A DNA stretch of 64,000 bases, taken from the NCBI RefSeq assembly GCF_026898135.2, contig NZ_CP114035.2, positions 471,001 through 535,000 on the forward strand, in the 5' to 3' direction. Positions 50,597 through 63,138 of this stretch are shown piece by piece. The notes beneath the pieces are model-generated. The model saw only the letters and a list, made by a program, of their open reading frames with translations, was not told the origin of the DNA and searched no databases. Within the stretch, counting starts at the first letter, position 1. Each line of letters begins with the position of its first letter. The translations under genes and the position numbers were made by a program. The stretch is from Pseudomonas fortuita (GTDB taxonomy: Bacteria; Pseudomonadota; Gammaproteobacteria; Pseudomonadales; Pseudomonadaceae).

Positions 50597-51301
50597 ATGA
50601 CCGATCAACCCCTGGCCCTGACCGTCGAACAAGGCCTGCACACCGAACAGGAACTGCTGGCCGCCGTTTGCCGCGGCGAACGCGAAAACGGTGTGCTGTT
50701 CTGGCGACCCACCGACCATGCGCTGGTCATGCCCCGGCGCATGAGCCGTCTGGAAAACTTCGAGGCCGCCTGTGCGGAGCTGGCGATTGCCGGCTGGCCG
50801 GTGCTGCTGCGCGAGACTGGCGGTGAGCCGGTGCCTCAGTCCCATTCCACTGTCAACGTTGCCCTGGTCTACGTTGCCCCGCGCAGCGAAGGTGATCACG
50901 GCCGTATCGAAAGCGCCTACGAGCGCCTGTGCCTGCCGCTGTGCGAGGTACTGCGCGAGTGGGGCGGGGTGGCGTCGGTGGGGGAGATAGACGGGGCGTT
51001 CTGCGATGGTCGCTACAACGTCAACCTCAATGGCCGCAAGCTGGTGGGCACCGCCCAGCGCTGGCGCCAGGGCCTGGGCGGCAAGCGCCCGGTGGTACTG
51101 GTACACGGTGCGTTGCTGCTGGACAACGAGCGGGAGTCGATGGTGGCAGCGGTCAACCGCTTTAATGAGTGCTGCGAGCTTGAGCAACGCTGCCGCGCTG
51201 ATGCACATATCGCCTTGCATGAAGTGGCGCCCGCAGCACCCTGGTTTGAGCGCTTGTCGCAGGCCTACGCCAAGGTGCTTGCAGACCTGCCCAGGGACTA
51301 G
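50597..51301 (+). CDS. lipoate-protein-ligase A-like protein
   Basis: A BPL/LplA/LipB-fold protein of 234 residues. Catalytic-type lysine K148 lies in [12 protein letters not shown], and [15 protein letters not shown] is the adjacent strand. It is shorter than E. coli LplA (about 338 aa) and lacks its C-terminal domain, so it may be a lipoyl/octanoyl amidotransferase or a ligase working with a separate accessory unit. The ATG at 50597 has AGGTGG just upstream. Its stop codon overlaps that of crp on the other strand. Confidence 0.82.
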   Translation: MTDQPLALTVEQGLHTEQELLAAVCRGERENGVLFWRPTDHALVMPRRMSRLENFEAACAELAIAGWPVLLRETGGEPVPQSHSTVNVALVYVAPRSEGDHGRIESAYERLCLPLCEVLREWGGVASVGEIDGAFCDGRYNVNLNGRKLVGTAQRWRQGLGGKRPVVLVHGALLLDNERESMVAAVNRFNECCELEQRCRADAHIALHEVAPAAPWFERLSQAYAKVLADLPRD

Positions 51302-51942
51302 CGGGTACCGTAGACCACCATGGTCTTGCCTTTGACCTGAACCAGGCTGCGTTCCTCAAGGTCCTTGAGGACGCGGCCGACCATTTCCCTGGAACAACCG
51401 ACGATTCGGCCGATTTCCTGACGGGTGATCTTGATCTGCATGCCGTCGGGGTGGGTCATGGCGTCGGGTTGTTTACACAATTCCAGCAGGCAACGGGCAA
51501 CCCGGCCGGTGACGTCGAAAAACGCCAGGTCACCGACCTTGCGTGTGGTGTTGCGCAGGCGCTGGGCCATCTGGCCGCCCAGGGCATAGAGGATTTCCGG
51601 GTCTTGGCGCGCCAGTTCGCGAAACTTGTCGTAGCTGATTTCCGCCACTTCGCACTCGGTCTTGGCTCGCACCCAGGCACTGCGCTGCTGTTCGCCGTCA
51701 ACCGGTTCGAACAGCCCGAGCTCGCCGAAGAAATCGCCATTGTTGAGATAGGCAATAATCATTTCGCGGCCATCCTCGTCTTCGATGAGGATGGTCACCG
51801 AGCCCTTGATTATGAATGACAGTGTCTCGGCGCGGTCGCCGGCGCAGATGATGTTGCTTTTGGCGGTGTAGCGGCGGCGCTGGCAGTGTACCAACAGTTT
51901 GTCGATGTTCTTGATCTTGGCGGGTAGGGCGGAGGCAACCAT
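51298..51942 (-). CDS. crp: cAMP receptor protein, Vfr/Crp type
   Basis: A global regulator binding cyclic AMP. 214 residues, the same length as P. aeruginosa Vfr: cyclic-nucleotide domain with [28 protein letters not shown] and [17 protein letters not shown], then the helix-turn-helix [21 protein letters not shown]. The start at 51942 was chosen by the AGGA 7 nt upstream and family length; an open frame reaches 52005. In P. putida Crp is reported to act little in carbon catabolite control. Confidence 0.96.
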   Translation of the reverse strand: MVASALPAKIKNIDKLLVHCQRRRYTAKSNIICAGDRAETLSFIIKGSVTILIEDEDGREMIIAYLNNGDFFGELGLFEPVDGEQQRSAWVRAKTECEVAEISYDKFRELARQDPEILYALGGQMAQRLRNTTRKVGDLAFFDVTGRVARCLLELCKQPDAMTHPDGMQIKITRQEIGRIVGCSREMVGRVLKDLEERSLVQVKGKTMVVYGTR

Positions 51943-52132
51943 CACGAAATCCTGTTCGATACGCCGCATAGGCTTTTTATAAGGTTGTCTGGCGGCGAGC
52001 GCCATTCATTTGGCGCCAGCTTATCAGACGTCTCCGGATGTTTCGGTATTAAACCGATACGTCTCGTGCTTTTCGCACGGCCTTACAAGGTCTAAGCTGA
52101 CACCCTTTTCCGAATATCAGGAGTCCGGGTAG
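51943..52132. promoter_or_regulatory. divergent crp / OsmC upstream region
   Basis: 190 bp with a TTATAAAAAG box on the minus strand (about 51969-51982), a plausible crp -10. A hairpin GTGC-TTTTC-GCAC lies on the OsmC side. No clear Crp operator (TGTGA-N6-TCACA) was seen. Confidence 0.35.
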
Positions 52133-52555
52133 ATGAAGGCACGTATCCAGTGGGCCGGTGAGGCCATGTTCCTCGGCGAATCGGGGAGTGGCCATGTCGT
52201 CGTGATGGACGGCCCGCCTGAGGCCGGCGGCCGCAACCTGGGTGTGCGCCCGATGGAAATGTTGCTGTTGGGCCTGGGTGGCTGCAGCAGCTTTGACGTG
52301 GTGAGCATTCTGAAGAAATCGCGCCAAGCGGTAGAAAGCTGCGAGGCGTTCCTGGAAGCCGAGCGTGCCAGCGAAGATCCGAAGGTGTTTACCAAGATTC
52401 ACATGAACTTTGTGGTGAAAGGGCGTGGGCTGAAAGAAGCGCAGGTCAAGCGGGCAGTGGAGCTGTCGGCAGAGAAGTACTGCTCGGCTTCGATCATGCT
52501 CGAACGCGCGGGGGTTGAGATTACCCACGGGTATGAAATCGTAGAGCTCGGTTAA
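52133..52555 (+). CDS. OsmC family redox protein
   Basis: 140 residues with the paired cysteines C51 (LGGCSSFDV) and C117 (AEKYCSAS) of the OsmC/Ohr fold, thiol peroxidases acting on organic hydroperoxides; the exact substrate is not known. The ATG at 52133 has AGGAG 9 nt upstream. It is divergent from crp and convergent with the DUF2157 gene. Confidence 0.9.
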   Translation: MKARIQWAGEAMFLGESGSGHVVVMDGPPEAGGRNLGVRPMEMLLLGLGGCSSFDVVSILKKSRQAVESCEAFLEAERASEDPKVFTKIHMNFVVKGRGLKEAQVKRAVELSAEKYCSASIMLERAGVEITHGYEIVELG

Positions 52556-52568
52556 CGCAACGTTGTTG

Positions 52569-52587
52569 GGGGCCGCAAAGCGGCCCC
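52569..52587. terminator. convergent terminator OsmC / DUF2157 gene
   Basis: GGGGCCGC (52569-52576) and GCGGCCCC (52580-52587) with loop AAA. Confidence 0.75.
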
Positions 52588-52594
52588 GGCACTA

Positions 52595-53635
52595 TCAGCT
52601 CCGAAGTGCGGGCAGTGCAGCTTGCACCCACCGTGGCAACCATCCCCGCATCACTTGGCTCAACCGCTCCCGCCGCTTCTGGTAAACCAGCCCCAGCCAG
52701 ATAACCGCCAGCCCGATCAAGGTCACCACCACCGGGAACAGCAGCGATTCGGCAAATACCTCGTACGACAGGTACCCCAGGTAAGCCGCCACGCCCAGTG
52801 CACCAAACACCATGAACACCGGCCGGCGCAGCAGCACGGCCATGCCCATCAGCGCTATGTTGGTCAGGCAGTACATGGCCTTGCCCAACTCACTGCCGCT
52901 GTCCAGCAGCGTCAAGCCGCCCCAGAATGCCGCCAGCCCGGCCAAGTAGCCCCAACGGGCGTAGTCTTCTTGCGTGCGGCCGTCTATCAACAGGCACACC
53001 ACCAGCAAGCCCAACCCGAACCACAGCGAAACTTCGCGGCGCTGCTCCCAACTGAACGGCGAGCCGAAGAACCATTCGCTCAGGTCCATCGACATGAACC
53101 ACAGGGCCACGGCTATAGGCATGACGACGAACGGGTAGGGGATCAGCCTCAGCATCAGCAAACCGGCAAGCACTGTGGCCGCTTCCATCGCCAGCCAGCC
53201 GCCCTGCACGTAGGTGTAGTACTGGTGATACTCGGCTTGCGCGTCGTCCAGTGGCCACCAGCCTGCCAGGCGCTCAATGGCAAACACCGCCAGTGGCACG
53301 ATACTGACCGCTACCGCCGCCAGTACCCCGGCAGCAACGGGCTGGGCGCGGCGCTGCAGGTTGAGGGCGGACAAGGTGATCAGCAGGATATAGAGGCTGG
53401 CGATGATCAATAGCGCGCCGTCACCAATGCTCATCCAGGCTTCGGTGAGCAACCAGCCCATGGCTGCCATGATCAGCATGGCGCCGAAGTAGAACGCAAC
53501 ATGGGCCAGCTGAAAGCTGCCACGTGCCGCCGGTTGCTGGCGCAGGAATGCCAACAGGCTTTGGTCCTGGCCCGGCTGGAGAATCCCGGCCTGCACGGCA
53601 CGCGCCAGGTCCTTGGCGTCGAAACGGTCCGTCAT
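52595..53635 (-). CDS. DUF2157 membrane protein
   Basis: 346 residues: a cytoplasmic N-terminus (about 45 aa, charged), then about nine or ten hydrophobic helices from residue 45 to 325 and a short basic C-terminus. The DUF2157 family is uncharacterised. It starts 10 bp after coq7 on the same strand and is probably co-transcribed with it. Confidence 0.75.
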   Translation of the reverse strand: MTDRFDAKDLARAVQAGILQPGQDQSLLAFLRQQPAARGSFQLAHVAFYFGAMLIMAAMGWLLTEAWMSIGDGALLIIASLYILLITLSALNLQRRAQPVAAGVLAAVAVSIVPLAVFAIERLAGWWPLDDAQAEYHQYYTYVQGGWLAMEAATVLAGLLMLRLIPYPFVVMPIAVALWFMSMDLSEWFFGSPFSWEQRREVSLWFGLGLLVVCLLIDGRTQEDYARWGYLAGLAAFWGGLTLLDSGSELGKAMYCLTNIALMGMAVLLRRPVFMVFGALGVAAYLGYLSYEVFAESLLFPVVVTLIGLAVIWLGLVYQKRRERLSQVMRGWLPRWVQAALPALRS

Positions 53636-53645
53636 GGCGATGCCT

Positions 53646-54293
53646 TCAGATGCGGTAGGTGCTCTTGGTCATGACCTTGGCCAGCAAGCTCATGCCAAAG
53701 CGGACAGGGGCCGGGAAGCGATAACCACCGGCTTCCAGGGCGGACTCGGCGTGCTGCTCTTCGTCGATGCGCATCTGTTCGAGAATGGCCCGGGACTTTT
53801 CGTCTTCGTGCGGGATCTGCTCCAGGTGCTCGTCGAGGTGCTTGCACACCTGGTGCTCGGTGGCGGCGACGAAGCCCAGGCTGACCTTGTCGCTGACCAG
53901 GCCGGCAAGTGCGCCGATGCCGAACGACATGCCGTAGAACAAGGGGTTGAGCACGCTTGGGTGGCTGTTCAACTGGCGAATGCGCTGTTCGCACCAGGCC
54001 AGGTGGTCCACCTCTTCCTCGGCGGCATGCTCCATGGCCTTGCGTACTTCGGGCAGCTTGGCGGTCAGGGCTTGGCCCTGGTACAGCGCCTGGGCGCACA
54101 CTTCACCGGTGTGGTTGATACGCATCAGCCCGGCGATGTGGCGGGTCTGCTGCTCGTCCAGGTCGACGTCCGGCTGGACAATGGCCGGCGATGGCCGGGC
54201 GGGTTGGCCGCTGAAGGGCAGCAAGGTGCGCATGGCGGTATCGGCCTGCAGCAACAAGCGGTCGAGCGGCGAGTAGTGACGTTCGGTAGCCAT
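53646..54293 (-). CDS. coq7: ubiquinone hydroxylase Coq7
   Basis: A di-iron monooxygenase hydroxylating demethoxyubiquinone at C6 (the late step of Q9 synthesis in Pseudomonas). 215 residues with the carboxylate-histidine ligands: [12 protein letters not shown] near 78, [10 protein letters not shown] near 115, ATEHQVCKH and [10 protein letters not shown] near 190. The ATG at 54293 has GGAGG upstream; five further in-frame codons were discarded. Pseudomonas uses Coq7 in place of UbiF. Confidence 0.95.
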   Translation of the reverse strand: MATERHYSPLDRLLLQADTAMRTLLPFSGQPARPSPAIVQPDVDLDEQQTRHIAGLMRINHTGEVCAQALYQGQALTAKLPEVRKAMEHAAEEEVDHLAWCEQRIRQLNSHPSVLNPLFYGMSFGIGALAGLVSDKVSLGFVAATEHQVCKHLDEHLEQIPHEDEKSRAILEQMRIDEEQHAESALEAGGYRFPAPVRFGMSLLAKVMTKSTYRI

Positions 54294-54358
54294 CGGGCAC
54301 CTCCGCAAGAATGTGCCCGACAGTTTACCGCAATAGCGGCGGGGTCGCTTGCCGTGGA

Positions 54359-54697
54359 TCAGCCCGGTGGCCAGTTCATCTGGCGCTGGCCCAGCACGTG
54401 CATATGGATGTGGTAGACAGTCTGGCCGCCCTTCGGGTTGCAGTTCATGACCACGCGGAAACCTTCCTCGCAGCCCTGCTCGACAGCCAGGCGCTGGGCG
54501 GTGAACAGGATGTGGCCCGCCAGGGCCTTGTCTTCTTCGGTCAGGTCATTGAGCGTGCGGATGTGTTTTTTCGGGATGACCAGAAAATGTACCGGTGCCG
54601 CGGGTGCAATGTCCTTGAAGGCCAGGACCTGGTCGTCTTCGTAGATGATATCCGCCGGGATTTCCCGGTTGATGATTTTGAGGAATAGATCGTCCAC
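54359..54697 (-). CDS. HIT-family nucleotide hydrolase (HinT-like)
   Basis: 112 residues with the histidine triad H96-I-H98-M-H100 and the family start [18 protein letters not shown]. HinT-type enzymes hydrolyse adenosine 5'-phosphoramidates. It lies 65 bp upstream of coq7 on the same strand. Confidence 0.92.
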   Translation of the reverse strand: MDDLFLKIINREIPADIIYEDDQVLAFKDIAPAAPVHFLVIPKKHIRTLNDLTEEDKALAGHILFTAQRLAVEQGCEEGFRVVMNCNPKGGQTVYHIHMHVLGQRQMNWPPG

Positions 54698-54760
54698 AGC
54701 ACTTGCTCCATGGTGAGGGTCGGGCCGAGTGTACTCAGCCGAGCGCCGCTCGCCCAGTGG

Positions 54761-55543
54761 CTATTCCATGCCGGCCGGGCAATAGCGGCGGTGGATGGCG
54801 CCGGCCAGTTTGCACACCAGCCAGCGCGGCAGCAGGCGCGGGGCCAATGCCAGCCAGCGGTTGCGTCGGCCTGGCATGATCAGCGCACGGTTCTTGTCCA
54901 GTGCACGCACGGTATACAGCGCTACTTCTTCGGGGCTGAGGCAGCGGGGTTTGCCATCGAGCCGCGCAATGCGCCGGCGCGAGGAGCGTACAGGGCCTGG
55001 GCACAATACCGAGACCTTGATACCGGTACGCTTGAGTTCTTCGCGCAGGGCCTGGGAAAAACTCAGCACGTACGCCTTGCTGGCGGCATAGGCCGCCATC
55101 CACGGGCCGGGTGCCACCCCGGCAAGGCCAGCGACGTTGAGGATCTGGCCGCCACCCTGCACGGCCATCAGGTTGCCGATGGCGTGGCACAGGCGGCTCA
55201 GGGCCAGAACGTTGACCTCCAGCAGATCCTGCTCGTCGGCCCACTCATGGGCCAGGAACGGCCCGTAGGTACGCAAGCCGGCACAGTTGACCAGCAGGTC
55301 GATACGCCGTTCGCCTTCTTCCAGTTCCAGTACGAAGCCAGAAAGGCGCAGCGGCTGGCTGAGGTCGCAGGCGCGGAACAGCACCTCGACACCAAAGCGT
55401 TGAGTCAACTCAAGGGCCACGGGTTCCAGCGTTTCCCGCTGACGTGCCACCAGGATCAGGTTGCGCCCGCGCCGTGCCAGCGCTTCCGCCAGGGCCAGGC
55501 CCAAGCCGCTGGAAGCACCAGTGATCATGGCGTAACGGGTCAT
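54761..55543 (-). CDS. short-chain dehydrogenase/reductase
   Basis: 260 residues: nucleotide-binding TGASSGLGLALAEALARRG (GxxxGxG), NCAG-like NLLVNCAG, and an active-site YAASKAYV (YxxxK). The C-terminus carries a hydrophobic stretch followed by a basic segment (LAPRLLPRWLVCKL). The ATG at 55543 has GGAG 6 nt before it, and the same GGAGCCTTGC context is found before the next gene upstream. The substrate is unknown. Confidence 0.9.
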   Translation of the reverse strand: MTRYAMITGASSGLGLALAEALARRGRNLILVARQRETLEPVALELTQRFGVEVLFRACDLSQPLRLSGFVLELEEGERRIDLLVNCAGLRTYGPFLAHEWADEQDLLEVNVLALSRLCHAIGNLMAVQGGGQILNVAGLAGVAPGPWMAAYAASKAYVLSFSQALREELKRTGIKVSVLCPGPVRSSRRRIARLDGKPRCLSPEEVALYTVRALDKNRALIMPGRRNRWLALAPRLLPRWLVCKLAGAIHRRYCPAGME

Positions 55544-55610
55544 GCAAGGCTCCTGGGGGCGAAAGAGGGCGCCTAGTGTACAGCTTGGCCGGGTAAGGTG
55601 TTGCGTTTTG

Positions 55611-56567
55611 CTACAAGGTGCGGGCGCGCAGAATCTGGCAGCGATCCAGGGCTTCCCGGTACTCACTGTGGAGCCGTTCGATCAATGCACTGGCGCTGGG
55701 CAGATCATGGATTTCGCCGACACCCTGGCCCGCCGACCATACGGTCTTCCAGGCCTTCGCTTCGTCGTCGATAGGTTTGAGCTTGCCTTGCTCGTGGCTG
55801 CCCTTGAGGGCGTTCATGTCGTAGCCAGCCTGCTCCAGGCTTGAACGCAGGAAGCTGGCAGGTATGCCGGACACTGCCGGGGTGTGAATGATGTCGGCGG
55901 CGTGGGCAGCGAGTAGCATCTGCTTGTAGGCATCCTGGGCCTGGCTTTCTGCGGTGGCGATGAAGCGCGTACCCATGTAGGCCAGGTCGGCGCCCAGCAA
56001 TTGTGCGGCGAGGATTTCGTGGCCATGGTTGAGGCAGCCGGCCAGCAGCAGGGTCTTGTCGAAGAACTGGCGAATCTCTGCGGCCAGGGCGAAAGGGCTC
56101 CAGGTGCCTGCATGCCCGCCCGCGCCGGCAGCCACGGCGATCAAGCCATCGGCACCCGCTTGCGCGGCCTTCTCGGCATGGCGGCGAGTGGTGACATCGT
56201 GGAACACCAGGCCGCCGTAGCCATGCACGGCATCGACCACTTCCTTGACCGCCCCCAGGCTGGTGATGACGATCGGCACGCGATGCTCCACGCACAAAGC
56301 CAGGTCGGCCTGCAGGCGTGGGTTGGTCGGATGGACGATCAGGTTGACCGCATAGGGGGCTGGCGCCTCCAATAGCGCCAGGCCTGCCTCGATTTCCTCC
56401 AGCCAGGCCTTGAAGCCGGCGCTGTCGCGCTGGTTCAGGGCCGGGAAACTACCCACTACGCCGCTGGCGCAGCACGCCAGTACCAGTTTGGGGTTGGAGA
56501 TCAAGAACATCGGCGCTGCGACAACAGGCAGGCGCAGGCGTTGTTCGAGCGAGGCAGGTAGCGACAT
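55611..56567 (-). CDS. nitronate monooxygenase-like flavoprotein
   Basis: 318 residues, a TIM-barrel FMN protein of the 2-nitropropane dioxygenase family that oxidises nitronates. Motifs: VVAAPMFLISNPKLV at the start, GADGLIAVAAGAGGHAG near 140-156, and GADLAYMGTRFIAT near 200. Start ATG 56567 with GGAG upstream. Confidence 0.9.
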   Translation of the reverse strand: MSLPASLEQRLRLPVVAAPMFLISNPKLVLACCASGVVGSFPALNQRDSAGFKAWLEEIEAGLALLEAPAPYAVNLIVHPTNPRLQADLALCVEHRVPIVITSLGAVKEVVDAVHGYGGLVFHDVTTRRHAEKAAQAGADGLIAVAAGAGGHAGTWSPFALAAEIRQFFDKTLLLAGCLNHGHEILAAQLLGADLAYMGTRFIATAESQAQDAYKQMLLAAHAADIIHTPAVSGIPASFLRSSLEQAGYDMNALKGSHEQGKLKPIDDEAKAWKTVWSAGQGVGEIHDLPSASALIERLHSEYREALDRCQILRARTL

Positions 56568-56595
56568 GGCAAGGCTCCTTGAGCGGGTGGCTATG

Positions 56596-57021
56596 TCAGA
56601 ACGGTTTGACCACCACCAGAATTACGATGCCCAGCAGGAACAGCACGGGCACTTCGTTGAACCAGCGATAGTAGACGTGGCTGCGGGTGTTGTTGCCGCT
56701 GGCGAAGCGTTTGCGTTGGGCACCGCACATGTGATGGTAGCCGGTCAGCAGGATGACCAGGGTCAACTTGGCATGCAGCCAGCCCTGGCTCAGCCAGCCG
56801 GGCGTGAGATAGAGCATCCATGCGCCGAACACGTAGGTGGCGATCATCGCCGGGTTCATGATGCCCCGGTACAGCTTGCGTTCCATGGTCACGAAGCGTT
56901 CCTGGCTGATGCTGTCCTGGCTCTGGGCGTGGTAGACGAACAGCCGCGGCAGGTAGAACAGGCCGGCGAACCAGCAGACCACGCTGACGATATGCAGCGC
57001 TTTGATCCATAGGTAAAGCAT
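56596..57021 (-). CDS. hemJ: protoporphyrinogen IX oxidase HemJ
   Basis: A small membrane enzyme (141 residues, four helices) of haem synthesis, the form used by many Proteobacteria. His and Trp residues in WIKALHIVSVVCWFAGLFYLPR and the conserved GYHHMCG-containing segment are family features. The ATG at 57021 has AAGGA about 9 nt upstream. It is divergent from argC. Confidence 0.9.
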   Translation of the reverse strand: MLYLWIKALHIVSVVCWFAGLFYLPRLFVYHAQSQDSISQERFVTMERKLYRGIMNPAMIATYVFGAWMLYLTPGWLSQGWLHAKLTLVILLTGYHHMCGAQRKRFASGNNTRSHVYYRWFNEVPVLFLLGIVILVVVKPF

Positions 57022-57093
57022 GGACGGAGTTCCTTCAGGTATTCACGGTCGTCAGATAGTAGTGGTCAAGCGCCCTAAGGGTCACCCGAAGAG

Positions 57094-57122
57094 TTGTTAC
57101 AGGCGCTTCACGCCCCTATCAT
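57094..57122 (+). promoter_or_regulatory. argC promoter
   Basis: TTGTTA (57094-57099), 17-bp spacer, TATCAT (57117-57122), 42 bp before argC. A good sigma70-type match. Confidence 0.6.
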
Positions 57123-57163
57123 CGTGCGCTTTCCAGACGGCTCGTTGATAAGGGGCAAGCGTT

Positions 57164-58198
57164 ATGATCAAGGTCGGTATCGTCGGCGGCACGGGTTACA
57201 CCGGCGTCGAACTGTTGCGTCTGCTGGCACAGCATCCACAGGCCGAAGTGACGGTCATCACTTCGCGCTCCGAGGCGGGCGTGGCGGTGGCGGACATGTA
57301 CCCGAACCTGCGCGGCCACTATGACGGGCTGGCGTTCAGCGTGCCGGACAGCAAGGCGCTGGCTGCCTGTGATGTGGTGTTCTTCGCTACCCCGCACGGT
57401 GTTGCCCATGCTTTGGCCGGTGAACTGCTGGCGGCCGGCACCAAGGTGATCGACCTCTCGGCCGACTTCCGCCTGCAGGATGCCACCGAGTGGGGCAAGT
57501 GGTATGGTCAGCCGCACGGTGCGCCAGAGCTGCTCAAGGACGCCGTGTATGGCCTGCCTGAAGTCAACCGCGAGAAGATTCGCCAGGCGCGCCTGATCGC
57601 CGTACCGGGTTGCTACCCTACCGCCACCCAGCTGGGCTTCCTGCCGCTGCTGGAGGCGGGCCTGGCCGACCCGTCGCGCCTGATTGCCGACTGCAAGTCG
57701 GGTGTCAGCGGTGCCGGTCGTGGTGCGGCAGTGGGTTCGCTGTTCTGCGAGGCCGGCGAAAGCATGAAGGCCTATGCGGTCAAGGGCCATCGTCACCTGC
57801 CGGAAATCAGCCAGGGCCTGCGCCTGGCTGCTGGCAAGGACATCGGCCTGACCTTCGTGCCGCACCTGACGCCAATGATCCGTGGCATCCACGCCACCCT
57901 GTACGCGAATGTTGTCGACACCTCGGTCGACCTGCAGGCGCTGTTCGAGAAGCGCTACGCCGACGAACCGTTCGTCGATGTGATGCCAGCTGGCAGCCAC
58001 CCGGAAACCCGCAGTGTGCGCGGCGCCAACGTCTGCCGCATTGCCGTTCATCGTCCGCAGGGTGGTGACTTGGTGGTGGTGCTGTCGGTGATCGACAACC
58101 TGGTCAAGGGAGCCTCCGGCCAGGCGGTACAGAACCTGAACATCCTGTTCGGCCTGGATGAGCGGATGGGCCTGTCCCACGCAGGCTTGCTACCGTAA
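57164..58198 (+). CDS. argC: N-acetyl-gamma-glutamyl-phosphate reductase
   Basis: The third step of arginine synthesis. 344 residues with the NADP-binding [18 protein letters not shown], the catalytic C150 in [12 protein letters not shown], and GVSGAGRGA. Followed by a clear terminator. Confidence 0.97.
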   Translation: MIKVGIVGGTGYTGVELLRLLAQHPQAEVTVITSRSEAGVAVADMYPNLRGHYDGLAFSVPDSKALAACDVVFFATPHGVAHALAGELLAAGTKVIDLSADFRLQDATEWGKWYGQPHGAPELLKDAVYGLPEVNREKIRQARLIAVPGCYPTATQLGFLPLLEAGLADPSRLIADCKSGVSGAGRGAAVGSLFCEAGESMKAYAVKGHRHLPEISQGLRLAAGKDIGLTFVPHLTPMIRGIHATLYANVVDTSVDLQALFEKRYADEPFVDVMPAGSHPETRSVRGANVCRIAVHRPQGGDLVVVLSVIDNLVKGASGQAVQNLNILFGLDERMGLSHAGLLP

Positions 58199-58212
58199 GC
58201 GAACTGCGATCG

Positions 58213-58239
58213 AAATGGCCCGCCTTGCGCGGGCCATTT
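58213..58239 (+). terminator. argC terminator
   Basis: AAATGGCCCGC (58213-58223) and GCGGGCCATTT (58229-58239) with loop CTTGC, followed by TTGT. Confidence 0.8.
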
Positions 58240-58268
58240 TGTCAGTCGCGACTAAAGCCGCACAATTC

Positions 58269-58298
58269 TTGACCAATTTTCTCGGGAAAGCGGATAAT
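58269..58298 (+). promoter_or_regulatory. erpA promoter
   Basis: TTGACC (58269-58274), 18-bp spacer, GATAAT (58293-58298), 47 bp before erpA. No clear IscR motif was seen. Confidence 0.55.
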
Positions 58299-58344
58299 GC
58301 GCGTCATCGAGTTTTAAGGCGGCAACTGCGCCGGGAGAGTCAAC

Positions 58345-58695
58345 ATGAGCGTCGAAACCTTCACCCCTACCGGTCTGGAATTCACCCATGGGGCGGCCCA
58401 GAAAGTGAAGAACCTGGTCAATGAGGAAGGCAATGAACGTCTGAAACTGCGGGTGTTCGTGACCGGTGGCGGCTGCTCGGGCTTCCAGTACGGTTTCACT
58501 TTCGATGAAGATGTGGCCGAAGATGACACCATCGTCGAGCGCGAAGGCGTGTCGCTGGTGGTCGACCCGATGAGCTTCCAGTATCTGGCTGGCGCTGAGG
58601 TGGACTATCAGGAAGGCCTGGAGGGGTCGCGCTTTGTGATCAAGAACCCGAACGCTGCCACTACGTGCGGTTGCGGGTCCTCGTTCTCGATCTGA
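58345..58695 (+). CDS. erpA: iron-sulfur cluster insertion protein ErpA
   Basis: An A-type carrier delivering Fe-S clusters to apoproteins. 116 residues with the three cluster cysteines C44 (GGGCSGFQ), C108 and C110 (TTCGCGSSF). Start ATG 58345 with GGGAGAG upstream. Confidence 0.96.
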   Translation: MSVETFTPTGLEFTHGAAQKVKNLVNEEGNERLKLRVFVTGGGCSGFQYGFTFDEDVAEDDTIVEREGVSLVVDPMSFQYLAGAEVDYQEGLEGSRFVIKNPNAATTCGCGSSFSI

Positions 58696-58709
58696 GATCT
58701 CGCTCTACG

Positions 58710-58737
58710 AAAACGCCGCGCAATTGCGCGGCGTTTT
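58710..58737. terminator. palindromic terminator between erpA and anmK
   Basis: A perfect 28-bp palindrome centred on AATT (arms AAAACGCCGCGC / GCGCGGCGTTTT), serving both converging genes. Confidence 0.85.
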
Positions 58738-58754
58738 GCTTTCTGGTGTAGCAG

Positions 58755-61272
<2,518 letters not shown>

Positions 61273-61484
61273 GGGTAAGGTGACTTTGAAAAAGTGAAAT
61301 GGAAAAGATGAATGACATGATGAAGATGAAATAACTGTATAAAATATAACCAAATCCATTTTCACGCAAGGGCGCGTAGACGCCGCAAGCCCGTGCCCGG
61401 GTCACATTCCTTTGCGAAACTTGTATTTGACGGCCGATCTTGTATGGTTGGCTCCCCCTGAATCTGAGCCTTGCGGGTTTGTCT

Positions 61485-62684
61485 ATGAAGTCGGTTGAAG
61501 AGCAGCTGGCGCTTATAAAGCGCGGCGCGGAAGAAGTACTGGTCGAGTCGGAACTGGTAGAGAAGCTCAAGCGCGGCCAGCCTCTGCGCATCAAGGCCGG
61601 CTTTGACCCGACTGCGCCTGACCTGCACCTGGGTCACACGGTGCTGATCAACAAGCTGCGTCAGTTCCAGGAGCTGGGCCATCAAGTCATCTTCCTGATC
61701 GGTGACTTCACCGGCATGATCGGTGACCCCAGCGGCAAGAGCGCCACGCGCCCACCGCTGACCCGTGAGCAAGTGCTGGACAACGCCGAGACCTATAAGC
61801 AGCAGGTGTTCAAGATTCTCGACCCGGCCAAGACCGAGGTCGCGTTCAACTCCACCTGGATGGACAAGCTGACCCCGGCCGACTTCATTCGCCTGGCGTC
61901 GCAGTACACCGTGGCGCGCATGCTTGAGCGCGATGACTTCGACAAGCGTTACACCACCAACCAGCCGATCGCTATTCACGAGTTCCTCTACCCCCTGGTG
62001 CAGGGCTATGACTCGGTGGCGCTGAAGGCGGACGTCGAGCTGGGTGGTACCGATCAGAAGTTCAACCTGCTGATGGGGCGCGAGCTGCAACGCGCCTATG
62101 GTCAGGAAGCGCAGAACATCGTGACCATGCCGTTGCTCGAAGGCCTCGACGGTGTGAAGAAAATGTCCAAGTCGCTGGGCAACTATGTAGGTATTCAGGA
62201 AGCGCCGGGGGTGATGTACAGCAAGCTGGTATCTATCCCGGATACTTTGATGTGGCGTTACTTCGAGCTGCTGAGCTTCCGTTCGATGGAAGAGATCGAG
62301 CAGTTCCGTGCCGATGTCGCCAAGGGTGCCAACCCGCGCGACATCAAGATCAAGCTGGCCGAAGAGATCGTTGCGCGTTTCCATGGTGAGGAGGCAGCGG
62401 CCAACGCTCACCGTGGTGCTGGTAACCGCATGAAAGAAGGTGAGTTGCCGGAAGACCTGCCGGAAGTCGAAGTGGTTGCAGCGGAAAACTTGCCGATTGC
62501 TGCCGTGCTGAACCGGGCTGGCCTGGTAAAGAACTCGGCTCAGGCGCGGGACCTGCTGAGTGGCGGCGCTGTTAAAGTCGACGGTGCGGCCGTGGATCGT
62601 GACTTCGTGTTTGCGCTGGGCGCGACCCATGTGTGCCAAGCGGGCAAGAAGTCGTTTGCACGGGTTACCCTCAAGGCTGAGTGA
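61485..62684 (+). CDS. tyrS: tyrosyl-tRNA synthetase
   Basis: 399 residues: class I with H48-L-G-H51 (HIGH) in [12 protein letters not shown], and KMSKS at 226-230, followed by a C-terminal S4 RNA-binding domain (about 340-399). The short N-terminus and the [12 protein letters not shown] signature mark the TyrRS-Z type found in Pseudomonas. The start at 61485 was preferred over upstream TTG frames. A strong terminator follows. Confidence 0.96.
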   Translation: MKSVEEQLALIKRGAEEVLVESELVEKLKRGQPLRIKAGFDPTAPDLHLGHTVLINKLRQFQELGHQVIFLIGDFTGMIGDPSGKSATRPPLTREQVLDNAETYKQQVFKILDPAKTEVAFNSTWMDKLTPADFIRLASQYTVARMLERDDFDKRYTTNQPIAIHEFLYPLVQGYDSVALKADVELGGTDQKFNLLMGRELQRAYGQEAQNIVTMPLLEGLDGVKKMSKSLGNYVGIQEAPGVMYSKLVSIPDTLMWRYFELLSFRSMEEIEQFRADVAKGANPRDIKIKLAEEIVARFHGEEAAANAHRGAGNRMKEGELPEDLPEVEVVAAENLPIAAVLNRAGLVKNSAQARDLLSGGAVKVDGAAVDRDFVFALGATHVCQAGKKSFARVTLKAE

Positions 62685-62708
62685 GCGATTGCAGGTGTAG
62701 CTATATAG

Positions 62709-62738
62709 AAGCGGGGAGGCCGAAAGGCCTCCCCGCTT
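62709..62738 (+). terminator. tyrS terminator
   Basis: A perfect 13-bp stem (62709-62721 and 62726-62738) with a GAAA tetraloop, followed by a T-rich run. Confidence 0.92.
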
Positions 62739-62884
62739 TGTTTTTTTGGGTGTTCGCCTTGGGGTCTTCAGCGGCTGCAAGATCGGGGGCGCTTGATCTC
62801 ATAGGCGCTGAATGTGTTGTGGCGGACATCTGGTGGCCTTCATAGGGTCTTTCCCCTCATATTTCGATTTCTTGAAATTAAGGG

Positions 62885-62912
62885 TTGACGCCCTTCTGAA
62901 TCCCCTTATAAT
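62885..62912 (+). promoter_or_regulatory. rrn promoter 1
   Basis: TTGACG (62885-62890), 16-bp spacer, TATAAT (62907-62912), GC-rich discriminator GCGCCCC. Confidence 0.75.
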
Positions 62913-63028
62913 GCGCCCCACTTCCAGCGACATCGGAACGACAAACTCCTTGAGATTCAATGAGTTAGGTAGTTAAGGTGGCGTTGAAAGGGCTGCGATC
63001 GAATGATCGCAAGCGGTTGAAATGGTGG

Positions 63029-63056
63029 TTGACAGCGCTTCTAAACGCTGTATGAT
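63029..63056 (+). promoter_or_regulatory. rrn promoter 2
   Basis: TTGACA (63029-63034), 16-bp spacer, TATGAT (63051-63056), discriminator TCGCCTCCC. Confidence 0.8.
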
Positions 63057-63138
63057 TCGCCTCCCGCTACGAGAGATCGCAGCGAGCCAAGTGTTTGAAG
63101 CTAAACGAGTTTCTCGCAAAAAACTTCAAAATAAACGC

